DNA of 64,000 nt from Janthinobacterium sp. 61 (GCF_002846335.1 NZ_PJMQ01000001.1:2294001-2358000), one strand, 5' to 3'. Counted from the stretch's first letter, positions 27,089-36,237 are shown. Notes: generated by a model not told the origin, from the sequence alone. Numbers and translations: made by a program.

Positions 27089-27106
27089 GTCCGATTTTTC
27101 GTCTGT

Positions 27107-27664
27107 TTATTTCGGCATCAGCACCGTGTCGATGACATTGATCACGCCATTCGATTGATACACATCGTAGGTACTGATGTTGGCGCTATTGCCGCCCTCA
27201 TCCATTACGACGATGTTGTGCATGCCGTTCATGGCGAACATCAGCTTGCCCCCGCTGGCCGTGGGCAGGATCGCTTTGCCGTCGTGCATCTTGATTTCCT
27301 TGGCCAGCGCCTTGAAGTCATATTTGCCGGGCACCACGTGGTAGGTGAGGATTTTGCTCAGCGTCGCCTTGTTTTCGGGTTTGACCAGGGTCTCGACAGT
27401 GCCGGCGGGCAGCTTGCCGAAGGCCGCATTCGTCGGCGCGAACACGGTAAATGGCCCCTTGCCTTTCAAGGTATCGACCAGGCCGGCAGCCTTGACGGCA
27501 GCCACCAGGGTCGTGTGGTCAGCCGAATTGACAGCGTTATCGACGATGTCCTTGGACGGATACATGCTCTGACCACCCACCATGGTCGTCATGTCGGCGG
27601 CAAAGGGGGCGCTGGCGGCCAGCATGGAAGTGATGAACAGTGCTGCGGGAACGAAGGTGCGCAT
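27107..27664 (-). CDS. Exported fasciclin (FAS1) domain protein
   Basis: The 185-residue product has a signal peptide (MRTFVPAALFITSMLAASAPFA) and one FAS1 domain: DIVDNAVNSADHTTLVAAVKAAGL, the H1 motif GPFTVFAPTNAAFGKLP, ILTYHVVPGKY, and the H2-like NGVINVIDTVLMP. FAS1 proteins are secreted or periplasmic adhesion-type domains. The gene is convergent with the Ala/Lys-rich array and lies downstream of the RND operon terminator, so it is transcribed on its own. Confidence 0.92.
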   Translation of the reverse strand: MRTFVPAALFITSMLAASAPFAADMTTMVGGQSMYPSKDIVDNAVNSADHTTLVAAVKAAGLVDTLKGKGPFTVFAPTNAAFGKLPAGTVETLVKPENKATLSKILTYHVVPGKYDFKALAKEIKMHDGKAILPTASGGKLMFAMNGMHNIVVMDEGGNSANISTYDVYQSNGVINVIDTVLMPK

Positions 27665-27750
27665 GGTGATATCTCCTGGATGACTGCGTTTGCGTGATTG
27701 CAGGAGTATTTACGCGCCCTTTGCGCAAACGGATTCAACTGACTGCAAAC

Positions 27751-27785
27751 AAAAAAACGGCGCCGTGCAAACGCACGACGCCGTT
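27751..27785 (-). terminator. Intrinsic terminator of the RND efflux operon
   Basis: On the minus strand AACGGCGTCGTGC-GTTT-GCACGGCGCCGTT is followed by seven T. It lies 56 bp after the stop of the outer-membrane factor gene. Confidence 0.85.
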
Positions 27786-27840
27786 CCCGATATGCATCCC
27801 TTGCCGCGGGCAGGACACTCCAGCCCGCGGTGCCGGGAAA

Positions 27841-29334
27841 CTAGTTGGCCGCGACCTGCGGCTCCGCCTCGCCCCAGCCGCCGCCCAGGGCGCGGATCAG
27901 CGCCACCGTGGTGACGGCGCGGTTTCCGCGCAATTGGACGGCGTTGCGCTCGATGGTCGCCAGGTTGCGCTGTGCGTCGAGCAGATCGAGGTAGCTGGAA
28001 CGACCCGCGTCGTACAGCTTTTGCGCCAGGTCGGCCGAACGGCGCGCCGAGACGACGGCTTCGTCGATCTGCTGCGTCTGGCCCGACAGGATGCGCAGGC
28101 CGGCCAGGTTGTCTTCCACCTCGGCGAAGGCCACCAGCACGCTCTGGCGATACGTCGCCACCGACTCTTCCAGCTGCGCTTCGCTGCGGCTCACGGCAGC
28201 TTTATTACGTCCGCCGTCGATGATGGGGATCGACATCAGGGCGCCCAGCAGCCAGGAGCGGCTGCTCCACTTGAAGATGTCCGAGAAGGTGTCGGACGCA
28301 CCGCCGCCGGAGGCGTTCAGGGTCAGGGCCGGGAACATGGCAGACTTCGCCACGCCGATGCGCGCATTCGACGCTTCCATGGTGCGCTGCGCCGACGCGA
28401 TGTCGGGACGGCGCTCCAGCAGGGACGATGGCATGCCGGCCGGGATCACGGGCAGGAAGCCGCTGTCCTGCAGCGGGTTGACGGTCGCCGTGAAGCTGGC
28501 GGCCGGCTTGCCCAGCAGGACGGCCAGCGCATGTTCGCTGGTGGCGCGCTGGCGCTGCAGACCGATGGCTTCGGCGCGCGTCGTCGACAGCTCCGTGCGG
28601 GCACGGGACAGGTCGAATTCGCCGATGTCGCCCAGGTCATAGCGGCGCTGGTTCACATGCACGCTTTCCTCGCGCAGGCGCACCGTCTGTTCCAGGGTCG
28701 CCAGTTCGGCATCCGTGGCGCGCAGCTGGAAGTAGGTTTGCGCCACGTCCGCCTGCAAGGACAGCAGCACCGAACGGTAGGTCGCTTCCACGGCCAACGC
28801 ATCGCTGCGCGAGGCGCTGACATTCGATGCCACCCTGCCGAACAAATCGACTTCGTAGCTGGCCGTCAGGTTGGCCTGGTAGACGTTGGTCGCCGCCACC
28901 GGTGCGCCGTTCGGCAAGCCGAGCGACACGGCCGAAGCGCGGTTGCGCTGGCCGCCCACGTTGACGCCCACTTGCGGAATGCGGTCCGCTTCTGCGATGC
29001 CGGCAATGGCCCTCGCCTGCTTGACGCGGGCCGCGGCCACCGCCAGATTGGCGTTGGCTTGCGTGGCTTCGTTGATCAGGCTGGTCAACGCCGGATCATT
29101 GAAGGCCAGCCACCATTCGCCGCGCGCCTGGCGCTCGGCAGGCACGCCCTGCTTCCAGCGCGTGCCATCGGCTGCTGTCTGCACGGCCGGCAAGGTTTGC
29201 GCTTCCTTGAACGCCGTCGGCGTCTCGATCTGCGGCTGCTTGAACTCCGGCGCCGCGCAGGCGGCCAGCAGCACGGCGGCGGCCATGGCGGTCAGCACGG
29301 GCTTGACGCGCCCGACGATTTCCTTGGTTTTCAA
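27841..29334 (-). CDS. RND efflux outer-membrane lipoprotein (OprM/OprN, NodT family)
   Basis: The 497-residue TolC-superfamily channel has a lipoprotein signal (AAAVLLAACAAPEF, lipobox LAAC) and the family's two OEP repeats, including EWWLAFNDPALTSLI-type and YEVDLFGRV segments. It forms the outer-membrane duct of the tripartite pump encoded just upstream. The start overlaps the permease stop by 4 bp, and an intrinsic terminator follows the stop. Confidence 0.93.
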   Translation of the reverse strand: MKTKEIVGRVKPVLTAMAAAVLLAACAAPEFKQPQIETPTAFKEAQTLPAVQTAADGTRWKQGVPAERQARGEWWLAFNDPALTSLINEATQANANLAVAAARVKQARAIAGIAEADRIPQVGVNVGGQRNRASAVSLGLPNGAPVAATNVYQANLTASYEVDLFGRVASNVSASRSDALAVEATYRSVLLSLQADVAQTYFQLRATDAELATLEQTVRLREESVHVNQRRYDLGDIGEFDLSRARTELSTTRAEAIGLQRQRATSEHALAVLLGKPAASFTATVNPLQDSGFLPVIPAGMPSSLLERRPDIASAQRTMEASNARIGVAKSAMFPALTLNASGGGASDTFSDIFKWSSRSWLLGALMSIPIIDGGRNKAAVSRSEAQLEESVATYRQSVLVAFAEVEDNLAGLRILSGQTQQIDEAVVSARRSADLAQKLYDAGRSSYLDLLDAQRNLATIERNAVQLRGNRAVTTVALIRALGGGWGEAEPQVAAN

Positions 29335-32300
29335 TATATATCTCCTTCCAGGTCCAGCGCTGGCGCGGCGACAGGCTTGGCGGCAGCGGCGGCTGGTTTT
29401 TTCTCAAAACGCTGCGCCAGGGTGCGCAGCAGTACATAGAACACGGGCGTCAGGAACAGGCCGAAGAAGGTCACGCCCAGCATGCCGGCGAACACCGCCA
29501 CGCCCATGGCATGGCGCATTTCCGAACCGGCACCGTGCGAGAACACGAGGGGCACCACGCCCATGATGAAGGCGATCGACGTCATCAAAATCGGACGCAG
29601 ACGCAAACGGCACGCTTCCAGCGCCGCTTGCACGACGGTGCGGCCATGTTCTTCCAGTTCGCGGGCAAATTCCACGATCAGAATCGCATTCTTCGACGCC
29701 AGTCCCACCAGCACGAACAGCGCGATCTGGGTGAACACATTGTTGTCGCCACCGGTCAATTTGACGCCCAGCAAGGCGCACAGGATCGACATCGGCACGA
29801 TCAGGATCACGGCCAGCGGCAGGGTCCAGCTTTCGTACTGGGCAGCGAGCACCAGGAACACCAGCAGCACGCACAGCGGGAACACATAGATCATCGTATT
29901 GCCGGACAAGATGTCCTGATAGGTCAGCTCCGTCCATTCATACGAAATCCCCTGCGGCAGCACTTCCTTGGCGATGCGTTCCAGCGCGACTTGCGCCTGG
30001 CCGCTCGATACGCCAGGGGCTGCGCCGCCGTTGAAATCGGCTGCGGCGTAGGCGTTGTAGCGCTGCACGCGGTCCGGACCATAGCTGTCCTTGACGCGCA
30101 TCAACGACGACAACGGGATCATTTCGCCCTTGTTATTGCGGACTTTCAGCTGCGCGATATCCTGCGCATGCGAGCGGAACTCGGCATCGGCTTGCACGCG
30201 CACCTGGTAAGTGCGGCCAAACTGGTTGAAGTCATTCACGTACAGCGAACCGAGGTTGATCTGCAAGGTCTGGTAAATCGTTTGCAGCTGCACGCCCATC
30301 TGCTTGGCCTTCACGCGGTCAACGTCGGCGAACAGCTGCGGCACGTTGATCTGGTAGCCCGAGAACACGCCCGCCAGTTCCGGCGTCTGGTACGCTTTCG
30401 CGGCCAGCGCCTGGGTGGCGTTGTACAGCGCGTCGTAACCGAGGTTGCCGCGATCTTCGATCATCATCTTGAAGCCGCCGATGGTGCCCAGGCCGTTGAC
30501 CGGCGGTGGCGGGAAGACCATGATGAAGGCGTCCTGGATGCCGCCCAGGCGTTTGTTGATCTCGGCCGCGATGGCACCGCCCGACAATTCCTTGGTGGTA
30601 CGCTCGTCGAACGGCTTCAGCGTGGCGAAGACGATGCCGGCGTTCGGCGCATTGGTAAAGTCGTTGATCGACAGGCCGGGGAAGGCGATGGTCGACTCGA
30701 CGCCAGGCACCGACTTGATGACGTCGGACATACGGCGCACGACATCTTCCGTGCGGTCCAGCGAAGCGGCGTCAGGCAATTGCGCAAAACCCACCAGGTA
30801 TTGCTTGTCCTGCGCTGGCACGAAGCCGGCCGGCACGGACTTGAAGGTGAAAATGGCGGCGACGACCAGCAGTGCATACACGCCCAGCGAGGCGCTCTTG
30901 CGGCCCAGGACGCCCTTCACGCCCGCTTCATAGCGGTGCGAAGCGCGGCCGAAGAAGCGGTTGAACCAGGCGAAGAAGCGGCCGAAGACCATGTCCATGC
31001 CGCGCGTCAATGCGTCTTTCGGCGCATCGTGCGGTTTCAGCAGCGCGGCCGACAGGGCGGGCGCCAGGGTCAGCGAGCTGAAAGCGGAGATCACGGTCGA
31101 AATGGCGATGGTCAGCGCGAACTGGCGATAGAACTCGCCCGACAAACCAGGCACGAAGGCGATCGGCACGAACACGGCGCACAGCACCAGGGCGATGGCG
31201 ACGATGGGACCACTGACCTCTTTCATGGCCTGGATGGTGGCGTCGCGCGGCGACAAGCCTTCCTCAATGTTGCGCTCGACGTTTTCCACCACCACGATGG
31301 CGTCATCGACGACGATACCGATGGCCAGCACGAGGCCAAACAGCGACAGCGTGTTGATCGAGAAGCCAAAGCCCAGCATCACGGCAAAGGTACCAACGAT
31401 GGAGACAGGAACAGCCAGCAGCGGAATGATGGACGCGCGCCAGGTTTGCAGGAAGATGATCACCACCAGCACCACCAGGGCGATCGCCTCGAGCAGGGTA
31501 TGGATCACGGCTTCGATGGACGAGCGCACGAACTGCGTGGGGTCGTACTCGATACGGTATTCCACACCCTGCGGGAAGTCTTTTTTCAGCTCGTCCATCT
31601 TGGCGCGCACGTCGGAAGACAGTTGCAGCGCATTGGCATTCGGCGCCTCGAAAATACCCATGCCGACGGCAGGATTATTGTTCAGCAGCGAACGCAGCGA
31701 GTAGCTGTTGGCGCCCATTTCCACGCGCGCCACGTCCTTCAGGTGCGTCACGGCGCCGTCGGCATTGGTGCGCACGATGATGGCGCCAAATTCCTCGGGC
31801 GTCTGCAGACGGCCCTGGGTATTGACGGTCAGCTGGAAGTCCGAGTTCTTCGCTGGCGAAGCGCCGATCACGCCGGCGGCCACCTGCACGTTCTGCTCGC
31901 GGATGGCGTCGACGACGTCATTGGCCGTCATGCCGCGCGCCGCTACCTTTTGCGGGTCGAGCCAGATACGCATGGCGTAATCGCCCGCGCCGAAGATCTG
32001 GATGTCGCCCATGCCGGGCAGACGGGCCAGCTGGTCCTTGACGTTCAGCACCGCATAGTTACGCAGATACATGTCGTCATAGCGCTTGTTCGGCGAGACC
32101 AGATGCACCACCATGGTCAGGTTGGGCGAGGACTTGACGGTCGTCACGCCGATCTGGCGCACTTCCTCGGGCAGGCGCGGCAAGGCGCGCTGCACGCGGT
32201 TCTGCACCTGCGTCTCGGCCTGCTCGACGTTGGTACCGATCTTGAAGGTCACGGTCAGCATCATCGAACCATCGGACGTGTTTTGCGAGGACATATAGAG

Positions 32301-32531
32301 CATGTTCTCGACGCCGTTGATCTGCTCTTCGAGCGGCGCGGCCACGGTTTCGGCGATCACTTTCGGGTTGGCGCCCGGGTACTGCGCGCGCACCACCACC
32401 GATGGCGGCACGACGTCGGGATATTCGGAGATGGGCAGGCCGAATATCGACAGCAGCCCGGCCACGAATATGACAATCGACAGCACCGCCGCGAAAATCG
32501 GCTTGTCGATGAAAAAGCGGGAAAAATTCAT
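29331..32531 (-). CDS. RND multidrug efflux permease (HAE1 family, AcrB/MexF-like)
   Basis: The 1066-residue inner-membrane proton/drug antiporter has an N-terminal FSRFFIDKPIFAAVLSIVIF helix, two large periplasmic loops and twelve expected helices. The TM4 GLVLAIGIVVDDAIVVVENVER segment contains the paired Asp residues of the proton relay, and the C-terminal TM10 region has FVLVGLASKNAILIVEFA. Length and motifs match AcrB/MexF. It sits between adaptor and outer-membrane channel genes; substrate range cannot be read from sequence. Confidence 0.95.
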   Translation of the reverse strand: MNFSRFFIDKPIFAAVLSIVIFVAGLLSIFGLPISEYPDVVPPSVVVRAQYPGANPKVIAETVAAPLEEQINGVENMLYMSSQNTSDGSMMLTVTFKIGTNVEQAETQVQNRVQRALPRLPEEVRQIGVTTVKSSPNLTMVVHLVSPNKRYDDMYLRNYAVLNVKDQLARLPGMGDIQIFGAGDYAMRIWLDPQKVAARGMTANDVVDAIREQNVQVAAGVIGASPAKNSDFQLTVNTQGRLQTPEEFGAIIVRTNADGAVTHLKDVARVEMGANSYSLRSLLNNNPAVGMGIFEAPNANALQLSSDVRAKMDELKKDFPQGVEYRIEYDPTQFVRSSIEAVIHTLLEAIALVVLVVIIFLQTWRASIIPLLAVPVSIVGTFAVMLGFGFSINTLSLFGLVLAIGIVVDDAIVVVENVERNIEEGLSPRDATIQAMKEVSGPIVAIALVLCAVFVPIAFVPGLSGEFYRQFALTIAISTVISAFSSLTLAPALSAALLKPHDAPKDALTRGMDMVFGRFFAWFNRFFGRASHRYEAGVKGVLGRKSASLGVYALLVVAAIFTFKSVPAGFVPAQDKQYLVGFAQLPDAASLDRTEDVVRRMSDVIKSVPGVESTIAFPGLSINDFTNAPNAGIVFATLKPFDERTTKELSGGAIAAEINKRLGGIQDAFIMVFPPPPVNGLGTIGGFKMMIEDRGNLGYDALYNATQALAAKAYQTPELAGVFSGYQINVPQLFADVDRVKAKQMGVQLQTIYQTLQINLGSLYVNDFNQFGRTYQVRVQADAEFRSHAQDIAQLKVRNNKGEMIPLSSLMRVKDSYGPDRVQRYNAYAAADFNGGAAPGVSSGQAQVALERIAKEVLPQGISYEWTELTYQDILSGNTMIYVFPLCVLLVFLVLAAQYESWTLPLAVILIVPMSILCALLGVKLTGGDNNVFTQIALFVLVGLASKNAILIVEFARELEEHGRTVVQAALEACRLRLRPILMTSIAFIMGVVPLVFSHGAGSEMRHAMGVAVFAGMLGVTFFGLFLTPVFYVLLRTLAQRFEKKPAAAAAKPVAAPALDLEGDIY

Positions 32532-32533
32532 GT

Positions 32534-33778
32534 TTATTCCTTGGAAGTCGATGCTGCTTTCGCGGCGATCTTGGCGTCTTTTACTTCAGGTTTCGCAGGG
32601 ACGACTGGTGCGGTCGGGTCAAAATCCATGGCCACCATCTGCGGCGTCACGGGCGCGCCGGGGCGTACGCGCTGCAAGCCGTTGACGACGATCTTTTCGC
32701 CCGCTTTCAAGCCTTCGCGCACGACGCGCAAGCCGTCCGAGTTCGGGCCCAGCTTGACGGCGCGGTATTCAGCCTTGTTGTCTGCGCCTACCACGTAGAC
32801 GTATTTGCGGCTCTGGTCCGTGCCGACGGCACGGTCGCTGATCAACAAGGCCGTACTTTGCGCATGCGGGCCATTGCCGCCATCGAGCTGGATGCGCGCG
32901 AACAGGCCGGGCACCAGCTGGCGCTCGGCGTTGGCAAAGGTGGCGCGCATGCGCACGCTGCCTGTGGCCGGGTCGAGCTGGTTGTCGACGAATTCCAGCT
33001 TGCCTTCATGCGGGAAGCCCGTTTCATTGGCCAGGCCCACCTTGACGGTGACGGGCGTGCCCTTTTGCGCCGTGCCGGCCACGCGCAAATACGTATCTTC
33101 ATCGCCGTCGAAGCTGGCGTAGATGCGGTCCGTCGATACCACGGAGGTCAAAATGGCGGAAGCGTCGATCAGGTTGCCGACCGTGATTTCCGCCTTGCTG
33201 GCACGGCCGCTGATCGGCGCCTGCACCTGCGTGTAAGACAGGTTCAGTTTGGCCGCTTCATACGCGGCTTGCGCCGAGCGGGCGTTCGCGTCCAGCTCTT
33301 TCAGACCCGAGGCCTTTTCATCGAATTCGCGCTGGGCGATGGCTTTTTCAGCCAGCAGCTTTTCAGCACGCGACAGTTCCAGCTTGGCCAGTTCCGCCTT
33401 GGCACGGGCCGAGGCGGCCGTACCTTCGGCGCGCGACACTTCGGCCTGGAAGGGGCGTGGATCGATGACGAACAGCACATCGCCCTTTTTCACTTCGCTG
33501 CCCGGCTTGAAGTTGACGGCGGTGATGAAGCCGCCGACGCGCGAGCGGATTTCCACGCGCTCGATCGCTTCCAGGCGGCCCGAGAATTCCTGTGTTTCCG
33601 TGATCTGTTTTTCGATGACGGCGGCGGCCGAGATGGGCGGGCCGCCGGCCGCTGGCGCGTCGGGCACCTTGCTATTGGCCGTATCGCAACCGGCCAGGCT
33701 CACGGCCACCAGTCCTGCCAGCGCGAGCGAGGCAGCCAGGGGCTTCAGCAGAGTGGAAAATTGTTGAACGTTTTTCAT
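32534..33778 (-). CDS. RND efflux periplasmic adaptor (MFP, MexE-like)
   Basis: The 414-residue adaptor has a lipoprotein signal (LAGLVAVSLAGCDTANS), then the HlyD/AcrA layout: beta-barrel and lipoyl half-motifs (GRLEAIERVEIRSRVGGFI, VKKGDVLFVIDPRPF), a long helical hairpin (residues about 110-175), and YTQVQAPISGRAS. It is the first gene of the pump operon, with a 2-bp gap to the permease. The order adaptor-permease-channel fits MexEF-OprN or AcrAB-OprM type systems. Confidence 0.94.
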   Translation of the reverse strand: MKNVQQFSTLLKPLAASLALAGLVAVSLAGCDTANSKVPDAPAAGGPPISAAAVIEKQITETQEFSGRLEAIERVEIRSRVGGFITAVNFKPGSEVKKGDVLFVIDPRPFQAEVSRAEGTAASARAKAELAKLELSRAEKLLAEKAIAQREFDEKASGLKELDANARSAQAAYEAAKLNLSYTQVQAPISGRASKAEITVGNLIDASAILTSVVSTDRIYASFDGDEDTYLRVAGTAQKGTPVTVKVGLANETGFPHEGKLEFVDNQLDPATGSVRMRATFANAERQLVPGLFARIQLDGGNGPHAQSTALLISDRAVGTDQSRKYVYVVGADNKAEYRAVKLGPNSDGLRVVREGLKAGEKIVVNGLQRVRPGAPVTPQMVAMDFDPTAPVVPAKPEVKDAKIAAKAASTSKE

Positions 33779-34059
33779 TTTATTTCCCTGTTTTATGAAA
33801 ATTTCTAATGGTATGGGCGACAGAAAGCAACCCAGCTAAAAGTGGAAACTACAGCGTATGGTGGTGCCATGGCGCCCGACGGCGCTCGATCAAAGGTAAA
33901 CAGGCCGCCAGCTGCGTAAAAGCGGACGGGGACGACGAAGCTGGCTGTGCGAGCGCACAACGCAGACAAGATGGGAACTACACTGCGTAGTGTAGCAACC
34001 GAAACTCAAAAAGTAAACTAGTTAGTGTAAGTTTTTTTGCGTTGCCGCAGATGGCGGCG
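33779..34059. other. Long leader and control region of the RND operon
   Basis: This 281-bp gap lies between the RND adaptor start and the hydrolase stop. It contains the promoter-operator described at 33978-34017 and a leader of about 200 bases. No RNA family or short coding frame was recognised in the leader. Confidence 0.5.
33978..34017 (-). promoter_or_regulatory. RND operon promoter with overlapping palindromic operator
   Basis: On the minus strand TTTACT (34017-34012), a 17-bp spacer and TACACT (33994-33989) make a sigma-70 promoter. The -10 lies inside a perfect inverted repeat, CTACACT-GCGT-AGTGTAG (33978-33995). A second, imperfect palindrome around ACTAGT overlaps the -35. The layout suggests repression by a TetR- or MarR-type factor; no such gene is adjacent. 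Confidence 0.6.
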
Positions 34060-34920
34060 TCATGACTCGGGCTCCTGCCCCAGTCCAGCGACAAAGCTGG
34101 CGATTTCACCCAATACCTGCACCTTGCAGGCGCACTCATTGCGGGCACCTGCATCCTGCAGCGGCGCGGCGGCCATGCGCCGTACGGTGGTCTTGATGCC
34201 GCAGGCGATCAATTTGCTGCCGTATTGTTCAGCCTCGTCGCGCAATGGGTCATCTTCGCTGGACAATATCAAGGCTGGCGGCAGGTTCTTCAGGCGACTC
34301 GACTGCAATGGCGACGCGTACGGATGGGTACGGTCAGCGGCATTCGGCAGGTAGCCACGGTAGGCGGCGGCGCATTGATCGGCCACTTCCGCCAGGTCCG
34401 GACAGGTCGGCAAGTGGCGCATCGAGCAGGTCGACAGGCCGGGGTCGAGCATGGGCATGATCAGCACCTGGCCCGCGAGGGGCGGTCCGCCCCGGTCGCG
34501 CGACATCATGGCGCATACGGCAGCCAGGTTGGCGCCCGCTTCGATGCCCGACACCACCATCTGCTTGCCCGTCCAGCCCAGCTTGGACTTGTTCTTTTTT
34601 GCCCACAACAGCACGGCATGCGCGTCTTCCACGGCGGCGGGGAATGGCCGCACCTTCGCCAGCGTGTAGTTCGCGGCCAGCACCACGTGGTCGGGATTGC
34701 TCAGTACGAGGCAGCGCAGGAAATCGTCCGCGTCTTCCAGGTCGCCGTCGACAAAACCGCCGCCATGGAAGAAGACGATCAGGCTGGACTGCTTGGCGCC
34801 CGGCACGCCGGCCGTGTAGACGCGCGCGGCGAGCGCATCTTGCGCGCCCTGCACCTGGATGTCGCGTATCTTCAGCGCCTGGCCAGGTGCCAGTTCGGCC
34901 GAGGTCTCGGCAACGCTCAT
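34060..34920 (-). CDS. Alpha/beta hydrolase of hormone-sensitive-lipase type, catalytic Ser replaced
   Basis: The 286-residue product has the HSL-family oxyanion motif HGGG (VFFHGGGFVDGD) and the later acid region SSEDDPLRDEAEQYGSKL. The expected GDSAG nucleophile elbow instead reads G-I-E-A-G, with Glu127 where Ser should be. The usual catalytic His region (near the C-terminus, normally MxHGF) reads AAAPLQDAG without His. The fold should be intact but hydrolysis unlikely, so a binding or regulatory role is possible. ATG 34920 overlaps the stop of the small upstream gene (ATGA); a frame from 34971 is rejected. Confidence 0.75.
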   Translation of the reverse strand: MSVAETSAELAPGQALKIRDIQVQGAQDALAARVYTAGVPGAKQSSLIVFFHGGGFVDGDLEDADDFLRCLVLSNPDHVVLAANYTLAKVRPFPAAVEDAHAVLLWAKKNKSKLGWTGKQMVVSGIEAGANLAAVCAMMSRDRGGPPLAGQVLIMPMLDPGLSTCSMRHLPTCPDLAEVADQCAAAYRGYLPNAADRTHPYASPLQSSRLKNLPPALILSSEDDPLRDEAEQYGSKLIACGIKTTVRRMAAAPLQDAGARNECACKVQVLGEIASFVAGLGQEPES

Positions 34921-35129
34921 TGCGCTACCACCGGCTGCACCGCAACATCGCGTACCGCGTCGTTCAGGCACAACAGGGCGACGCCGCCCACCTCATGGGT
35001 CAGGGCGCTATACGCACTGGCTTCGCTTTGCGCCGCCAACGAATATGCATCCGTCGATACCATCGCGGCCAGAGCGAGCGAGCTCATGGCGAGAGCAAGC
35101 ACTGCAAAGATTCCATTCCGATGACCCAT
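34917..35129 (-). CDS. Small exported or membrane-anchored hypothetical protein (70 aa)
   Basis: The 70-residue product begins with a hydrophobic stretch (MGHRNGIFAVLALAMSSLALAAM) that could be a signal peptide or a single membrane helix. The remaining 45 residues have no known motif. It overlaps the hydrolase start by 4 bp, so the two are translationally coupled. The start has GGAGAAAAATC upstream. It is divergent from the LysR gene. Confidence 0.55.
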   Translation of the reverse strand: MGHRNGIFAVLALAMSSLALAAMVSTDAYSLAAQSEASAYSALTHEVGGVALLCLNDAVRDVAVQPVVAQ

Positions 35130-35140
35130 GATTTTTCTCC

Positions 35141-35183
35141 TGTTGTACTTCCTGCGGCATCACATTTATGCTGCAGTACAACA
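35141..35183. repeat. Long inverted repeat upstream of the small gene/hydrolase operon
   Basis: TGTTGTACT (35141-35149) and AGTACAACA (35175-35183) are perfect 9-bp arms around a 25-bp centre that itself holds a weaker GCGGCAT/ATGCTGC pairing. It lies 12 bp before the small gene start, so it is either a hairpin in its leader or an operator. Confidence 0.5.
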
Positions 35184-35230
35184 ACTATAGACTTGATCTA
35201 CAATCTAATAAAGAGTGCAATGACGAATTG

Positions 35231-35252
35231 ATTGTTCAGGATTACGAACAAT
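35231..35252. promoter_or_regulatory. Probable LysR-type binding site (inverted repeat)
   Basis: ATTGTTC-AGGATTAC-GAACAAT has perfect 7-bp arms and fits the T-N11-A rule. It is 25 bp upstream of the LysR GTG start, in the divergent gap to the hydrolase operon. Confidence 0.6.
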
Positions 35253-35277
35253 CGCGCATAACATGATAAGGAATCAA

Positions 35278-36237
35278 GTGAACAAGCTGCAAGCCATGGA
35301 AGTTTTCATCCAAGTCGTCGATGCGGGCGGCTTTACGCGCGCGGCGGAAAACATGCAGCTGCCGAAAGCCACCGTATCGACGCTGATCCAGTCGCTGGAA
35401 GCGAGCCTGTCGGTCAAGCTGCTCAACCGCACCACGCGCCATGTCAGCATCACCTCCGACGGCGCCGCCTATTACGAACGCTGCGTGCGCATCCTGTCGG
35501 ACGTGCGCGAGGCCGAGGAATCGCTGTCGCGCACGCGATTGAGCCCCAGCGGACGGCTGCGCGTGGATGCGCCCACGGCTCTGGCTAGCGAACTGATCAT
35601 CCCCGCCCTGCCCGACTTTTTCGCCCGCTACCCCGACATCTCGCTGGAGCTCGGCTGCAGCGACCGCCCCGTCGACCTGATCGAGGAAGGCGTCGACTGC
35701 GCCGTGCGCGGCGGCGAGCTGGGCGACCTGAACCTCATCGCGCGCCGGGTCGGCGTGCTGCATTTCATCACCTGCGCGGCGCCCGGCTACCTGGCACGGT
35801 ATGGCACGCCCCTGCACCCGAACGACCTGGCGCAGCACCGGGGCGTGAATTTTTTCTCCGCCAAGACAGGCAAGACGTTCGACTGGGATTTCACCCGGGC
35901 CGGCGAACGCATCCAGATGTCCATGCCCAGCCATATCGCACTGAACGACTCGAACGCCTACGCGGCGGCCGGCCTGGCAGGCCTGGGCATCGTGCAAATG
36001 ACGCATTTCATGCTTGCGCCGCTGATAGAACAGGGCAAAATGGTGGAATTGCTCGATGAATGGGAATCCGACCCGCTGCCCATCCACGTGATCTATCCGC
36101 CCAACCGCCATCTGTCCGCCAAGGTGCGCGTGTTTGTCGAGTGGGTCGCCGACATGTTTACCAACCACCCGGCCACGCAACTGAAGGGCAAGAGCAATCT
36201 TCCCGCGCGTGCCGCCCAGACCGAGGCCCAGCCATGA
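35278..36237 (+). CDS. LysR family transcriptional regulator
   Basis: The 319-residue product has the LysR winged helix (MEVFIQVVDAGGFTRAAENMQLPKATVSTLIQSLE, in parts) and an AaeR/CrgA-type effector domain (GRLRVDAPTALASELIIPALPDFFARYPDI). GTG 35278 is preferred to ATG 35263 because AAGGA lies 5 bp upstream and LysR proteins begin close to NKLQAMEVF. It overlaps the dehydrogenase gene by 4 bp. By position it probably controls itself, the divergent hydrolase operon and the downstream dehydrogenase. Confidence 0.92.
   Translation: MNKLQAMEVFIQVVDAGGFTRAAENMQLPKATVSTLIQSLEASLSVKLLNRTTRHVSITSDGAAYYERCVRILSDVREAEESLSRTRLSPSGRLRVDAPTALASELIIPALPDFFARYPDISLELGCSDRPVDLIEEGVDCAVRGGELGDLNLIARRVGVLHFITCAAPGYLARYGTPLHPNDLAQHRGVNFFSAKTGKTFDWDFTRAGERIQMSMPSHIALNDSNAYAAAGLAGLGIVQMTHFMLAPLIEQGKMVELLDEWESDPLPIHVIYPPNRHLSAKVRVFVEWVADMFTNHPATQLKGKSNLPARAAQTEAQP

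Noticed and set aside
29511..32798. Very long open frame (about 1,095 codons) on the plus strand opposite the RND permease
   Set aside because: It is an antisense shadow produced by high-GC codon bias; the minus-strand AcrB-type protein is full length with all family motifs.
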